DNA of 64,000 nt, from assembly GCA_905250125.1 (NCBI GenBank), contig CAJNOL010000044.1, forward strand, positions 62,001-126,000. Direction: 5' to 3'. Of the stretch, positions 1 to 44,726 are shown in pieces. Under the pieces are notes generated by a model. It was not told the origin of the DNA. It worked only from the letters and a program-made list of their open reading frames with translations, and did not search any database. Each line of letters starts with the position of its first letter. The stretch's first letter is position 1. Position numbers and translations under genes: made by a program. Source of the DNA: Rotaria sordida (taxonomy: Eukaryota; Rotifera; Eurotatoria; Philodinida; Philodinidae).

Positions 1-3000
1 ATTTTAATAATAGGCGGAAAAAAATTTTGGCCTCCAGACCCAAGGAAGCTAGTCTATTATTTTTATTATTTCTTTCTTAAATTGCTATTCTGAGCATCTA
101 GGTTTGATTTATTCATGAAATTCTAGAAGAATTTCTAAATATTTTATGTTCATTTGAAACATAATTTTTTTCTATATTCTCGCACGTCTCCAGGGCCTCG
201 GAAGTCAAAACTATTTCTGCTTATAAAGAAAATATCTTTATTAATTCCTCACAAATGATGTGTTGATTATTAGTACAGAAAAATTTTTGATAAGAACATT
301 GAATATTATCAAAATATCGTCAATATACTTGCTCATTCATATAGAAAAATAGACTATACTACCGAATAATTTTAGAAGATAATAATGAATCTCTGCTGTT
401 CCGAAAGATCGTATCGGTGAAATCTACAAGGCTCGATAGTGTGCAATTTTTGAGAAAGTTACATGTTGATATTCACTTGTTCTCTGACATAGAATTGCTC
501 TACAAGACCACATAATATATGGTATTCTGATTCAAGATAGGGCACTAAATTCGGCGGAGTTCTTGACTTGTTTTTAGGAAGAGGAAGCTTTATACAACCT
601 TTTTTATTCTATTTTAGAAAGAAATTCTTTATGACACCATCGAATTCATGTAACTATCTTAGAAATCATTTTTTCGTTGATGTAAATTTCACTGCAAAAC
701 AAGAAAATATAATTAGATTTGTGAATATAACTTTGATTACACACACATCAAACACGATTATTATCAAACAAATAACAAAAACTACATTATTCAATATTGT
801 CGGCAAAAACGTGATTTTCTGGAGTTTTCATAGAAGATATATTGTTTCTGACTGGCTGAAAGCTAGATATCAATAGATGAAATCTGAATTCATAGCAATA
901 GATCAATAAGTTCTTCGCACACTTCATTCATATCTGGTCACATCGTCAGAAGAACGTATCAATAGAAAACTCGTCTAGCTCTATTCTTTTCTCCCAAAAA
1001 AGTAATATCAATATACATATAATGTATATAAATTTCCGCTAGTCCCCTTAGTTCCATCCTTATTTTAAAATGGAAGTATGTCTATACAAATAGTATACGT
1101 ATAATACATGTTAAGACTCGTAGTCTCAATCCTATTGCAAATAAGACTAGTCATAAATACATACAATATATATATATATGTTGTGTGCGTAGTTTCCCAT
1201 AGCGTGCATTCATAATGGAGATGATACTGCATGTATAGTAATAGTCTTATTTGATAGCTGTTATAAGTGAATGAGAGACGTATAATATATATTATGTATA
1301 TGGTCTCACCAATGAATCTAAAAACATGAGATCCTTTCTAGTTTTACTTGTCCAATTATTCAGAACAAAAGTGAAGGCAATAGTTCTTCTTTTTGAACTC
1401 AGTTTGAAATCAAAAAGACTATAGATTCATTTTTTGTTGATATCAATTTCTTTTGACACATATGAATGAACAATGAGTTCATATTATTTTGGATAGATCT
1501 CGAAAGACATTCTCCGATGAAGTTTTTGATTGTAACTTTGTTGTATACGGTCTCACATAGCACGTTAGCGGACTATATTTCTCGTCATTATGGTCACCAT
1601 AATACGATATTTTCGCTGTATACTGTTGCATTTCTTCGTCAAATATTATGGCAGAGTACGGTTCATTCAACTATTGTAAATTACCTGTAAATGATCGTAT
1701 ATAGATTGTATCATTCAATTTGAATAATGTTTTTTCAAAAGAATGACTGTAAATCATTTATTAAAAGAAAAACTTTAATTGGAATCCGACGTTTCGTCGA
1801 TCAGAATAATATAGATCCTTGTGAAAACATAGGATTTATGACATATTAACGTTTCATGAGTATGATCAACTAAGATTAAAGTCTTGTCCTCAAAATTCTA
1901 ATTCTAGAAATTTTCATCCATTAAAAACTGCTATAGATATTGCAATCGTGAAATAATTTAGTTCTTATCTAAACAAAACAACGTTTTCCGTATAACAAAA
2001 GCTGTTAGTACAATCTCTGTAGGATTAAAATGTGAAACACGATGTAGTTGGTATTACTAATCACTAGGAGATCATTTTATTCTATCTATTATAGGACACA
2101 TTTCTTGAACATCCTTTTATTTCATCCTCCAGAGATGCAATAAGGGAGTAGTTTATATATTAGAACGAGATGTTACTGATATACGGACCTGTAATCGTAT
2201 ATCTATGTCTGTGACGGAGAAAGAGGGTTGGTTCAAATTTATACTCCTACACTTCCATATTTCTTTTACATGATGTTACACAAAAAATTTTGTTTTTGTT
2301 AAAAGCGTAAAATAGTTTTCATAAAAAAAGAGTATTTCTTTAAGAATATATCTTATCAATAAGTCTCTAACACAACCCATATTTTACTATAATTGCATAA
2401 ATCTAGAATCTTTTCATGGTAACGATTTATAGTGGATATTTAATTTGCATTGACTATGTTCAACAAGAATAGAAATATTAAAATCAATTCGATGAAGTTC
2501 GTATAGGAACTTTCATATATAAACGAAAAATGTCGAAACTAGAAAAATATTGAAAAAAAAGTAATGTCTCCAGAATGGATGTGAGTGTAGACGAAGAGAA
2601 GACTAGAACTCACATCCACACATTTTATGCCAAAAATAAAGAATGTCTTGTTAGTTCCTTTTGGTTTTTCTACAACACACCTACGATGGAATTATCCACA
2701 CATGACAGTCGTATTTTCGATTTTTTAATCATGTTGATTAATAAATGATGTTCGAGTCTATATAATAACAATCAAAAACAGAAAAGTTTATAGCTGAACA
2801 TAAGATACTTCAATCGAATTTAGAACGATAAACTTTTTCTTAAATTTTGTTATAAAAAAGCATTTATAGGTATATTCTTCCACAAAAATAAATTACGTAG
2901 AAAGCTTTACAAAAAAATTTTCTATATACTGAAAGCTTATATAAATTGTAAACGACAAAGCATATTCATCAATTAATGATCATCCGAATTTCTTATTTGT

Positions 3001-3241
3001 ATCCAAATAAACCACACAAAGAAAAGTCATAGTTTTTATAAAGAAAAGAAAAGCTTTTAAGTTTCCTACATCTTTACACGTAGCAAGATTATTTACAGTA
3101 AAATCGAAAAAAAAAAACAAAATGCAGAAACATAGTATATAAATAAACAAAAGATAAAGTACTGTATCTCTTAAACACAAAAAAAAATGATCACAGAAAT
3201 AAGTGAAAACATTCAATAAATTCTTCTTCTTGTTTTGCTTC
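1..3241. other. No recognisable gene (left flank)
   Basis: This AT-rich stretch holds only short open frames, none with a recognisable domain, signal peptide or plausible splice partner. Short TA-rich runs occur near 1168-1180, and near 1130-1320 there are partly inverted AAGACTAG/AGTCTTAT-type words. It lies downstream of the minus-strand TMEM183 gene, so its right end should include that gene's 3' untranslated region. I did not find a clear AATAAA on the minus strand close to the stop. Confidence 0.5.
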
Positions 3242-5205
3242 TCAATCAAAACTCGCTGGACTATTATACCAATTATAGACTCTTAAACATAAAATTGGAT
3301 CAATAATAACAACTGAATCATTATATTTTTTTGATGTTTGTAAACATAATCTTGATGAATCAAACCACATTTTTAATTTATGATATCGATAATCACTACT
3401 AACATTAAGTGTTATTTGGGATAAAATCATTCCCATATATGGACCAATTGGTACAAAATTTGAACAAATTAAATGTAATATACAACAATCTTTATTAATA
3501 ATATATTGATTATTTGTTTGAATAATTGGTGATATAGCTTGAATTTGAATTTGTTGTTGATATTGTTGTTTTGAATCTTTTGTATTATCAAAACGAAATT
3601 CAAAATAATAATTATATGCGTCACGTTGTGTTGTTGTTTGTGATCCTTTTGAATACCAAATACGTACACATCGTGATAAACGAAGAAAATGTGGATCTTG
3701 TTGTATAACATCAGTTTTATTTAAACGATTTTGAAATAATGGATAAATTTGATATAATGATTTGATAACATGTGTACGAATTATTGATAAATGTTCATGA
3801 ACAAGTATTCGACCAATTTTATTTGCTTCTGTTTTATTATGTCTATTTCAAAAATAAAAATAAATTATTTCATAGTTGATTAATTGAGAAAGAAATGAAT
3901 TTTGTTTTTTTTTACTTTCGAAATAAACGTATCCAAAAATAAACTGTATTTACAACATGATTTGATGCTCGACAAATTAATGAAAATTTACCAATATCTT
4001 CAGGTGATATATACATAGCAATTATAAACCATAAATCAAGGGGATAATCTCTTCCATCATTAGTATTTACTATTGTAGATAGATCTTTTTTTGTACATTG
4101 TTTTTGTTTTGATCGAACATTGGGTTGGTGAACTAAATAAGAAAACAAAAATGATTATTTAAATAAAACTAAAGAAACAAAAAAAAAATCAACATCTCCA
4201 ATCTAACACTTTTTTTTAACTAAAGATATCGTTTATTGCATGTTAAAAATTTTCGATATCTTGGATATCAAAATTTAATACTCAAATTTCCATGCTTAAA
4301 ATTTTATGTAATGACGAACAGTAAATTGTTATTCAAGTACGTTGTCAAATATTTTATAGTTTTATTTTCTTTTTACTGTTTAGGCTTTCCAGATTTTTTT
4401 TTTCTATTACAGATGAATATATTCTACTCGATCGTTTATATCTTTAGTGGAGACGTTTTGAAGGAGTTCTTAACACAGGTTCAGATATGTTGAGTTTATC
4501 TGATTAGTGAGCCTTTTATCGATTCCTTAGAAGTGATATATATGTCATAATTCTTAAGGCAACGGGTATGTGTTTAAATTCACGTTCGATTAGAATGCTC
4601 ACCTTTTTGAGTTTTGGTTTCGTGATTGATTATTTTTTATTTCGTTCTTTATTTGCTATGTTCAAAATTAGAACTATCTTATGTATGATCACGTACTGTT
4701 TTTTTCATATACTCGCTTTCTCTCTTCTGTTAACTCTATATGATATACTTTTTCGAGATTATCTCTTCATAGGATATCTATGAGACCCAGTATAATTAAA
4801 GATTATAAGAAAAAAAAAACATGAAATTAACCTTCAGGTTCTTCATCAGACAATTGTGGATCATCAAAATCACTTAAATCTTTTTCGTACCAATCTTGTT
4901 CATCCATTAAAGTTCGACCTATGAAAAGAAAAAAACAAACTCAAATAATTAAATGAAAGAAAAAATAAGTTTTTTTTTTTACCTTCACGCGTTAATTTTG
5001 ATGTTGCTCGTAAATTATTTTGAGGTGAATCTTTTGATGAACGTGAATAATCATAAACACTAAAATCTAAATCAAATATAAATAATTAAAAAAAGTAATT
5101 AAATAATCATTTATAAATTTTACCTTTGATAGCAAGACGAAGGGATTCTGTACCAGTGCTATTTTTAGCACCATTACGATTTTGTTTGGAAGACCGACGA
5201 GGCAT
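3242..5205 (-). CDS. TMEM183: TMEM183-like F-box transmembrane protein, 5 exons, 356 aa
   Basis: Exons, in transcription order: 5205-5124, 5066-4983, 4918-4832, 4132-3916 and 3842-3242 (stop TGA). All junctions are GT-AG and the frame is continuous for 1071 nt. The predicted 356 residues compare with about 376 in human TMEM183A. The start MPRRSS is the only ATG in frame in exon 1. Exon 4 carries the F-box-like segment (YPLDLW, then SPEDIGKFSLICR, then FWIRLFRK), matching the family's YPMDIW / PEDIVNFSLIC / FWTRLYRR pattern. The last exon has the conserved CCILHL, MGMILSQITLNVS and IDPILCLRVYNW blocks. The N-terminus is basic, followed by an acidic linker in exon 3. The molecular function of TMEM183 is poorly known; the F-box suggests an SCF-ligase link by family inference. 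It is transcribed away from DYNC2H1, with 403 bp between the start codons. Confidence 0.9.
4133..4831 (-). other. Long intron 3 of TMEM183
   Basis: This 699-bp intron lies between the acidic-linker exon and the F-box exon. The other three introns of the gene are 57, 64 and 73 bp. It holds short open frames on the opposite strand, hydrophobic by composition and with no domain I recognise. I see no transposase, RNA gene or clear inverted repeat in it. Confidence 0.6.
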
Positions 5206-5608
5206 TAAATACTAATTTTTAATAAAAAATAATATATATTCAAAAAAAGTTGAATGGGCATAGAAAACCCAAATTGGTCAAACACCAGCCTTGCATCGGC
5301 CATTTTTTTGAGACAGATCAAATCATCATACGCTATGACTTTTATAGATCAAACGAACGAACGTAGCCATTCAATATGTTACATATGACTCATCGTTTTA
5401 TACTAAAGAAAATATTTTTATATTAAAAAATTATTTTAATTCATCTAATAATTAAGTTATTTATTATTATTATTTAAAAACGATCAATAGATGTCACTAT
5501 ATGTAAGTATAGATAAATTATACTGTAACTAAGTAACGATTGAAAACCATCATCCAGAATGAAAGTAATCAGCTGCGAAATCGTAGAAAATTTATTTATG
5601 TTTTAAAC
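5206..5608. promoter_or_regulatory. Divergent promoter interval between TMEM183 and DYNC2H1
   Basis: Only 403 bp separate the start codons of the head-to-head genes TMEM183 (-) and DYNC2H1 (+), so both promoters and 5' untranslated regions must lie here or overlap the genes. The part at about 5250-5400 is less AT-rich than its surroundings and carries the words CCAAATTGG, CGGCC and a duplicated ACGAACGA. A single RFX-like half site (GTAGCC, near 5363) is visible, but I cannot find a full X-box. No TATA box is convincing. The shared-promoter call rests on geometry alone. Confidence 0.5.
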
Positions 5609-40043
<34,435 letters not shown>

Positions 40044-40953
40044 ATCACAAAAAAAAAAAAAAGAAAGAAAGACTAATGAAAATAGTGTTTTATTGTATTT
40101 ATATTTTGTTGGTATTTTTATTGCTTATATCAATATGTTTATTAATAAAGAAAATCGATGATTGAAGAAATAACTTCGTGCTTATATTTTATGATAAAAT
40201 TTAATTATTTATAACGAATTCATTGTTTTATAAACGATAAACGGAAAGAAACACTAATAGAGATTGAATTAGATAATAAGTAGAAAAACTTTCGATAGTC
40301 AAGTATATCAAGATTTAATTCAGTTAAAAAAAAAGAAATCAATTAATAATTGCTTTAATAATTTGAATATTTCGTGACATATTTCTATTTGCTTAGATTT
40401 AGCTAAGATAATAAATTAGATAAATGAGTTGTTCTAGTAGTTTTCTTTTTTCTTTCTTGTATCATTTTAGTCAATTATCATTCGAAAATATAGATAATAA
40501 TAAAAAAAAAAGAAGGCATCACTTAATGAGACGTGACAAGTTTCAAGCACGATCTTCGAATACAAAGTTAAATAACTAATCATTTTATGATTTTGATGAC
40601 AAACTGTGTCATAGAATGCGTTTCGAATGAGCGGAAGTTTCTTTTCTTCTCCGCCCAGTTACATTTCTTTCTTTCGACATACTTTTTCAAACTATGAGCA
40701 AAAAGAGAAAGAGCGAAGAAGAGAGAGAAGGAATACAGAGAAACTAATAAGAAAGATACAAAAAGGTCCGGAAATGCTATTTTCTCTGGCTTTATATATA
40801 TTTGTATGTCGTTATTCTCGTTTTATTCTTGTGGTGTTTGACGTTCAAAATAATAAAACAACGAAGAAGGATATAAACGATCAACGACTGCTGGTCAAAC
40901 TTCAGTGACAATCTTATTTTTAACATTATCCAAGTCTTCTGATGATTATAAAC
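40044..40953 (+). other. 3' end of DYNC2H1 and upstream region of the peptide precursor gene
   Basis: An AATAAA at 40144-40149, 101 bp after the DYNC2H1 stop, is a plausible polyadenylation signal. A TATA-like run (TTTATATATA, 40791-40800) lies about 155 bp before the precursor's start codon and could be its core promoter. A 93-codon frame at 40627-40908, rich in Lys/Arg/Glu in its middle, has no recognisable domain and is more likely 5' flank than a gene. Confidence 0.4.
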
Positions 40954-41636
40954 ATGAAATTTGTTCACAACAATTGTTTCTTTCTCTTTGCCATCATTAT
41001 CGTAAGTTATTAGTTATTTATTTTTTTGTATAGAAAATAAATTATATGAATTTTTATTCAAATTATTAAAATAAAATGAGTTGAAAATAATAAAACCATA
41101 TTCAGTTTGTAATACTTATGTTTATAAATTTTCTTTTCCATTTGACTTATTTTTCGAGTTTCAATGTACTGTTTTCTAATTTTTATGAATGTCAATTTAG
41201 TTAACATATCGATAAATAATAGCAAAAATCGACAGGACGGATGCTTCCGTCCCATTTCTTTTTTTATTCATTGTACTAATTTCCGCTTGAAAACGGTATT
41301 GTTTTGTTACTTCCTGAATATTTCTATATTAGTTTGTTTTTATTTTCATGATAGATTGGCAGTCAACTATTATTTATTTGCACCGAAAGTTCAACAGTAA
41401 ATATGGATTCCAATTCTCTTGAATTAAACAAACGTTATCGATTCGATAAAAAAGATACAACAACAACATCAATCGATAGTAATGAATCAAATGATAATGA
41501 CAACAATGATGATTATATTCTATTATTGAATAAACGATATCGTTTTGATAAACGTTATCGATATGACAAAAAACGATCGAATTTTGATGGTATTAACAAA
41601 CGATATCGTTTTGACAAACGTTATCGATTTGATTAA
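40954..41636 (+). CDS. Secreted neuropeptide-like precursor with five YRFD/YRYD repeats, 2 exons, 109 aa
   Basis: Exon 1 is 40954-41001 and exon 2 is 41355-41636, joined in phase 0 across a 353-bp GTAAGT...ATAG intron. The N-terminus MKFVHNNCFFLFAIII, continued in exon 2 by IGSQLLFICTESS, is a typical signal peptide. The rest is built like a neuropeptide precursor: dibasic KR, KK or KKR sites bracket YRFD at 44-47, 78-81, 100-103 and 106-109, YRYD at 84-87 and SNFDGIN at 91-97, with an acidic Asn/Asp/Thr spacer at 50-75. The repeats differ mainly at synonymous positions (CGT/CGA, TTC/TTT, GAT/GAC), which points to selection on the peptide. No Gly follows RF, so amidation is not predicted. An AATAAA lies at 41661-41666. 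I do not recognise a named family. Expected role: secreted signalling peptide, by architecture only. Confidence 0.7.
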
Positions 41637-41935
41637 AAAAATTTTCATCAAAATAATGGAAATAAAAATCGAAGACACAGTATGATAAAAAAAAAGTCAA
41701 AATATAAGAAAAAAAAAAAAAAAGAAAAATTCACAATCATTTCCGTCTTTGTTAATAATACACATACTTCTATATTGATATGTTCCGCAATTTGAATACA
41801 ATATATAATTCTCTATCTCTATTTGTTTCCTGCTGTGTAAACCTGAAAAAAAAAAACAAAAGACCACATATTGTTTTTTTCTTAATAGATCATAGAAATA
41901 TTATGAAGAGTCTTATAAGAATAAAGAAAAAAAAG
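41637..41935. other. Interval between convergent genes
   Basis: These 299 bp separate the convergent peptide precursor (+) and claudin-like gene (-). The interval carries the precursor's AATAAA and an A-rich run at about 41708-41727. No gene is seen. Confidence 0.6.
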
Positions 41936-43249
41936 TCACACTTCGTCTTCAAAGTGGATTCGTGTTGCATGATATTGTTTTAGACATGAAGACGGAGAAG
42001 ATGAGTGTACTTTCGATTGTTCATTAGTACTAGCAATTACAGTCGTTGGTGACAATTGAGTTGAAGAAATAGAACGACGTTGAAGAAAAGGAGAATCAGG
42101 AGGATGTTGAGAAATAGTTGTATTTTGTGATGATGTAAGTGGAGTTGTGGATATTTTATGTTCTTCATTATCAATCGTAGAAATTTGCCGTGGTGACTCC
42201 GTAGAAATACCACTAAAAAGAGTTTCTATATTTTCATCATCAGGTGTTATTTTACATGTAGTCATTAATAATATTCCATCAACAATTGATAAAATAAAAG
42301 CAATCCAAGCAATTATAGTTGAATAACCAATTTCAATGTTAATACTTGATAGAAATCGATTAATAGCTACTTTTGTATCTTCTGATAATTTATAAATTTG
42401 ACTTGATTTATAATGTCTTTCAATAGCAAATAAATATTCAGTTGATTCATATTGTAAATAACTTAATACAACTAATAAATTAGTTAAAATAAATATCATA
42501 GAAAATAATGATGATAATACACCAAAACATTTTACTTGTAAACGTTGATAACGTGTCGTAAGAAATGGAAATAAACTGTAAAGAAAAGCAGTTATAGATA
42601 AATTAATCAATGCAATTATTCCAAGTACATGACATGCTTTAATATATAGTGGATAATGACAATCACATGAAGATGCTGATACAATATTTAAACGCGAAGC
42701 TAATGAGATATCAAATGTTGCACGAAGATAATCATTACCAATATCAAAATTTTTTTCACCTTTTTTTGAACAAAATCGATAATATTGTAAACTATGACAT
42801 TCATTAAATTTTTCATCTTCATAGGATGGTAAAAAATTTTTTGTACATGTTTTATGGTATTTATTTAAACTCATATGGAAAATTTCATTGGGTTCATTAA
42901 TAAATTTTGATGCATTATTTAAAAGATATTCACATCGTTGAAATAAACCATAAGAATGACGAGTAAAACGATGAACAGAATTGAAATATATTAAAATATC
43001 AGTACGAATAAGAGCATCAACACCATCGACATATAATGAATGAGTATTGGGAGAAACTTCTTTCCAATGTGGTGTAAAAAAAGCAACACATTGAAGTCCA
43101 ATTGTAACTAATGCAAGAACAACACCAATAATAATACCAACAGTTAAATGTATGTTACATAAATGCATTCTTCTGTGAAGTAGACTTTCTTTTCTTGGTT
43201 TCGGACGAATACCATACATCAAAATGCTGTTGCTACGCTTTTCTAACAT
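41936..43249 (-). CDS. Claudin-like four-transmembrane protein, 437 aa, single coding exon
   Basis: The frame runs from ATG 43249 to TGA 41936-41938 without introns. Four hydrophobic helices are visible: about residues 38-60 (VGIIIGVVLALV...), then after a long extracellular loop YIKACHVLGIIALINLS, then FGVLSSLFSMIFILTN and finally IIAWIAFILSIVDGIL. The first loop starts FFTPHW and contains YGLFQRC, resembling the W-(x)n-GLW-C signature of the claudin/PMP22/CLC-like superfamily, but it is unusually long (about 140 residues) with many cysteines. The cytoplasmic tail is Ser/Thr-rich and ends EDEV, which would fit a class III PDZ ligand. An ACAG precedes the ATG, so an upstream non-coding exon is possible. 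The family assignment is moderate; the exact subfamily is unknown. Confidence 0.65.
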   Translation of the reverse strand: MLEKRSNSILMYGIRPKPRKESLLHRRMHLCNIHLTVGIIIGVVLALVTIGLQCVAFFTPHWKEVSPNTHSLYVDGVDALIRTDILIYFNSVHRFTRHSYGLFQRCEYLLNNASKFINEPNEIFHMSLNKYHKTCTKNFLPSYEDEKFNECHSLQYYRFCSKKGEKNFDIGNDYLRATFDISLASRLNIVSASSCDCHYPLYIKACHVLGIIALINLSITAFLYSLFPFLTTRYQRLQVKCFGVLSSLFSMIFILTNLLVVLSYLQYESTEYLFAIERHYKSSQIYKLSEDTKVAINRFLSSINIEIGYSTIIAWIAFILSIVDGILLMTTCKITPDDENIETLFSGISTESPRQISTIDNEEHKISTTPLTSSQNTTISQHPPDSPFLQRRSISSTQLSPTTVIASTNEQSKVHSSSPSSCLKQYHATRIHFEDEV

Positions 43250-43492
43250 CTGTATTCGTTGTATTGTCAATAAACATCTTTATGATAAATATCACAATGA
43301 TATGTTACTGGTGAAAATCTATTTAAAAAAAAAAAAGAAATATTATGTGATACAACGATGCCAATATTTTTTTATTCTATGAAACGAGGAAAAAATTCTT
43401 GTTTTTATTGTTATTGCCTATAAAGCTTTTCAACATCTGAAAACATAAAGTAATGTTGACACAAAACTTAAATGTATTCAATTAAAAATGAG

Positions 43493-44726
43493 TTATATTT
43501 AATTGAGCAATAAAATAATTTAAATGAGCAATAATGAAATTTAGCAGTAAATCTACTGCATGGGCAATAATTATATTGAATGAGCGATAATTATACTGAA
43601 TGAGCAATAAATATATTCAATGAACAATAAATATATTGAATGAACAATAATTTATTTAAATTAAAGATAAATCTCATATAAGAAGGGGCAATATGGATTG
43701 ATTTTGTTATGCACATTTCAAAGATGTATTATAAGAGAGAGTTGTTTTATACTATACATGTGTATTTTTGGTCTCTTTCTTTCTTTCTATACATATATAT
43801 CTACGTCTTTCGTTATCTTTCTTTCTGTCAGGTAGGAAGTTGCACCTGGTTTTCTGGATCCGACTAATGAATCGTGAGCCATTCTATCATCCTGAATACT
43901 GAACTGTTATTCGAGTACACATTTTGTAGAGCAATGTTTGTTCTTTCAGACTATATGATTAGAACTGTACAAGAGTCATTCATAGTCAAAAGCTTTTAAA
44001 TAAAAAGGTCTGGATTCACCGTTTCGGGTTTGACCGGGTCCAAATATGGGCCCGAACCTTTTTATTTAAAAATTTTCGGCTATAAACGGCTCTTGTACAG
44101 TTCTAATCATATAGTCTGAAAGAGCAAACATTGCTCTACAAAATGGATATTCGAATAACAGTCCAGTATTCGGAATGATAGAATGGTTCACGATCCGTTG
44201 GTCGGGTCCAAAAAAACCCAATGCAATTCCCTACTATCAGGTACATTTCCATATTGCTTTCTCTGGGATTCTTCATTTCTTTCTTTCATATGATCATTCA
44301 CCTATATTCCATTTGTATCATATCTATCCCTAGTATATTTCGTCATCTCAGATATATATCTACGTATGTGATAACAGGGAGCCTCTTATTTTTCGGAAGT
44401 AAACAGCATATACACAAGAACATATTACGGATCTAACACATTTATTTATACAAATACGTAAGAAAAAGAGGTAAATCATTTAAAGCAAAAAAGCTTTATT
44501 GACACAATAATATACTATATTTTTCATTTTTCTTTTTTTTTCTTTTCAGTTGTAGCTAAAACTAATGTAGTATTTTTTTTATTGCTAAAATATGAAATTA
44601 CTATTGTTATTTAACGAATTAATTATTGTCCATTTAATAATATAAAATTTCTCAAACAAAGTATTTTTATTGCTTACAAATTATTGCTAAATCATATTTT
44701 AATTATTACTCAAATAAATACTAGCC
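43493..44726 (+). mobile_element. Non-autonomous DNA transposon-like element, copy A
   Basis: This 1.23-kb element matches copy B (47442-48662) along its length when one is reverse-complemented. The ends form a short terminal inverted repeat, TATTTAATTGAGCAATAA at the left and, read inward from the right, TATTTATTTGAGTAATAA. Subterminal arrays of GCAATAA-type words follow on both sides: about 43500-43660 on the left and 44560-44720, inverted, on the right. The centre contains a further hairpin with arms at about 43829-44010 and 44056-44240. No transposase is encoded, so movement would need an enzyme supplied from elsewhere. Confidence 0.75.

Noticed and set aside
1466-1690. Overlapping short frames on both strands in the left flank
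   Set aside because: No domain, signal peptide or splice context. Such lengths are expected by chance on both strands.
5355-5385. Possible RFX X-box upstream of DYNC2H1
   Set aside because: Only one half (GTAGCC) fits. The second half site is absent at usual spacing.
40627-40908. 93-codon frame before the peptide precursor
   Set aside because: Low-complexity Lys/Arg/Glu middle, no domain, and position in the presumed promoter and leader of the precursor. No splice partner seen.
43493-43660. Regular GCAATAA spacing as a CRISPR-like array
   Set aside because: Units are short, degenerate and irregular, occur inverted at the other end of the element and recur in copy B. The genome is eukaryotic.
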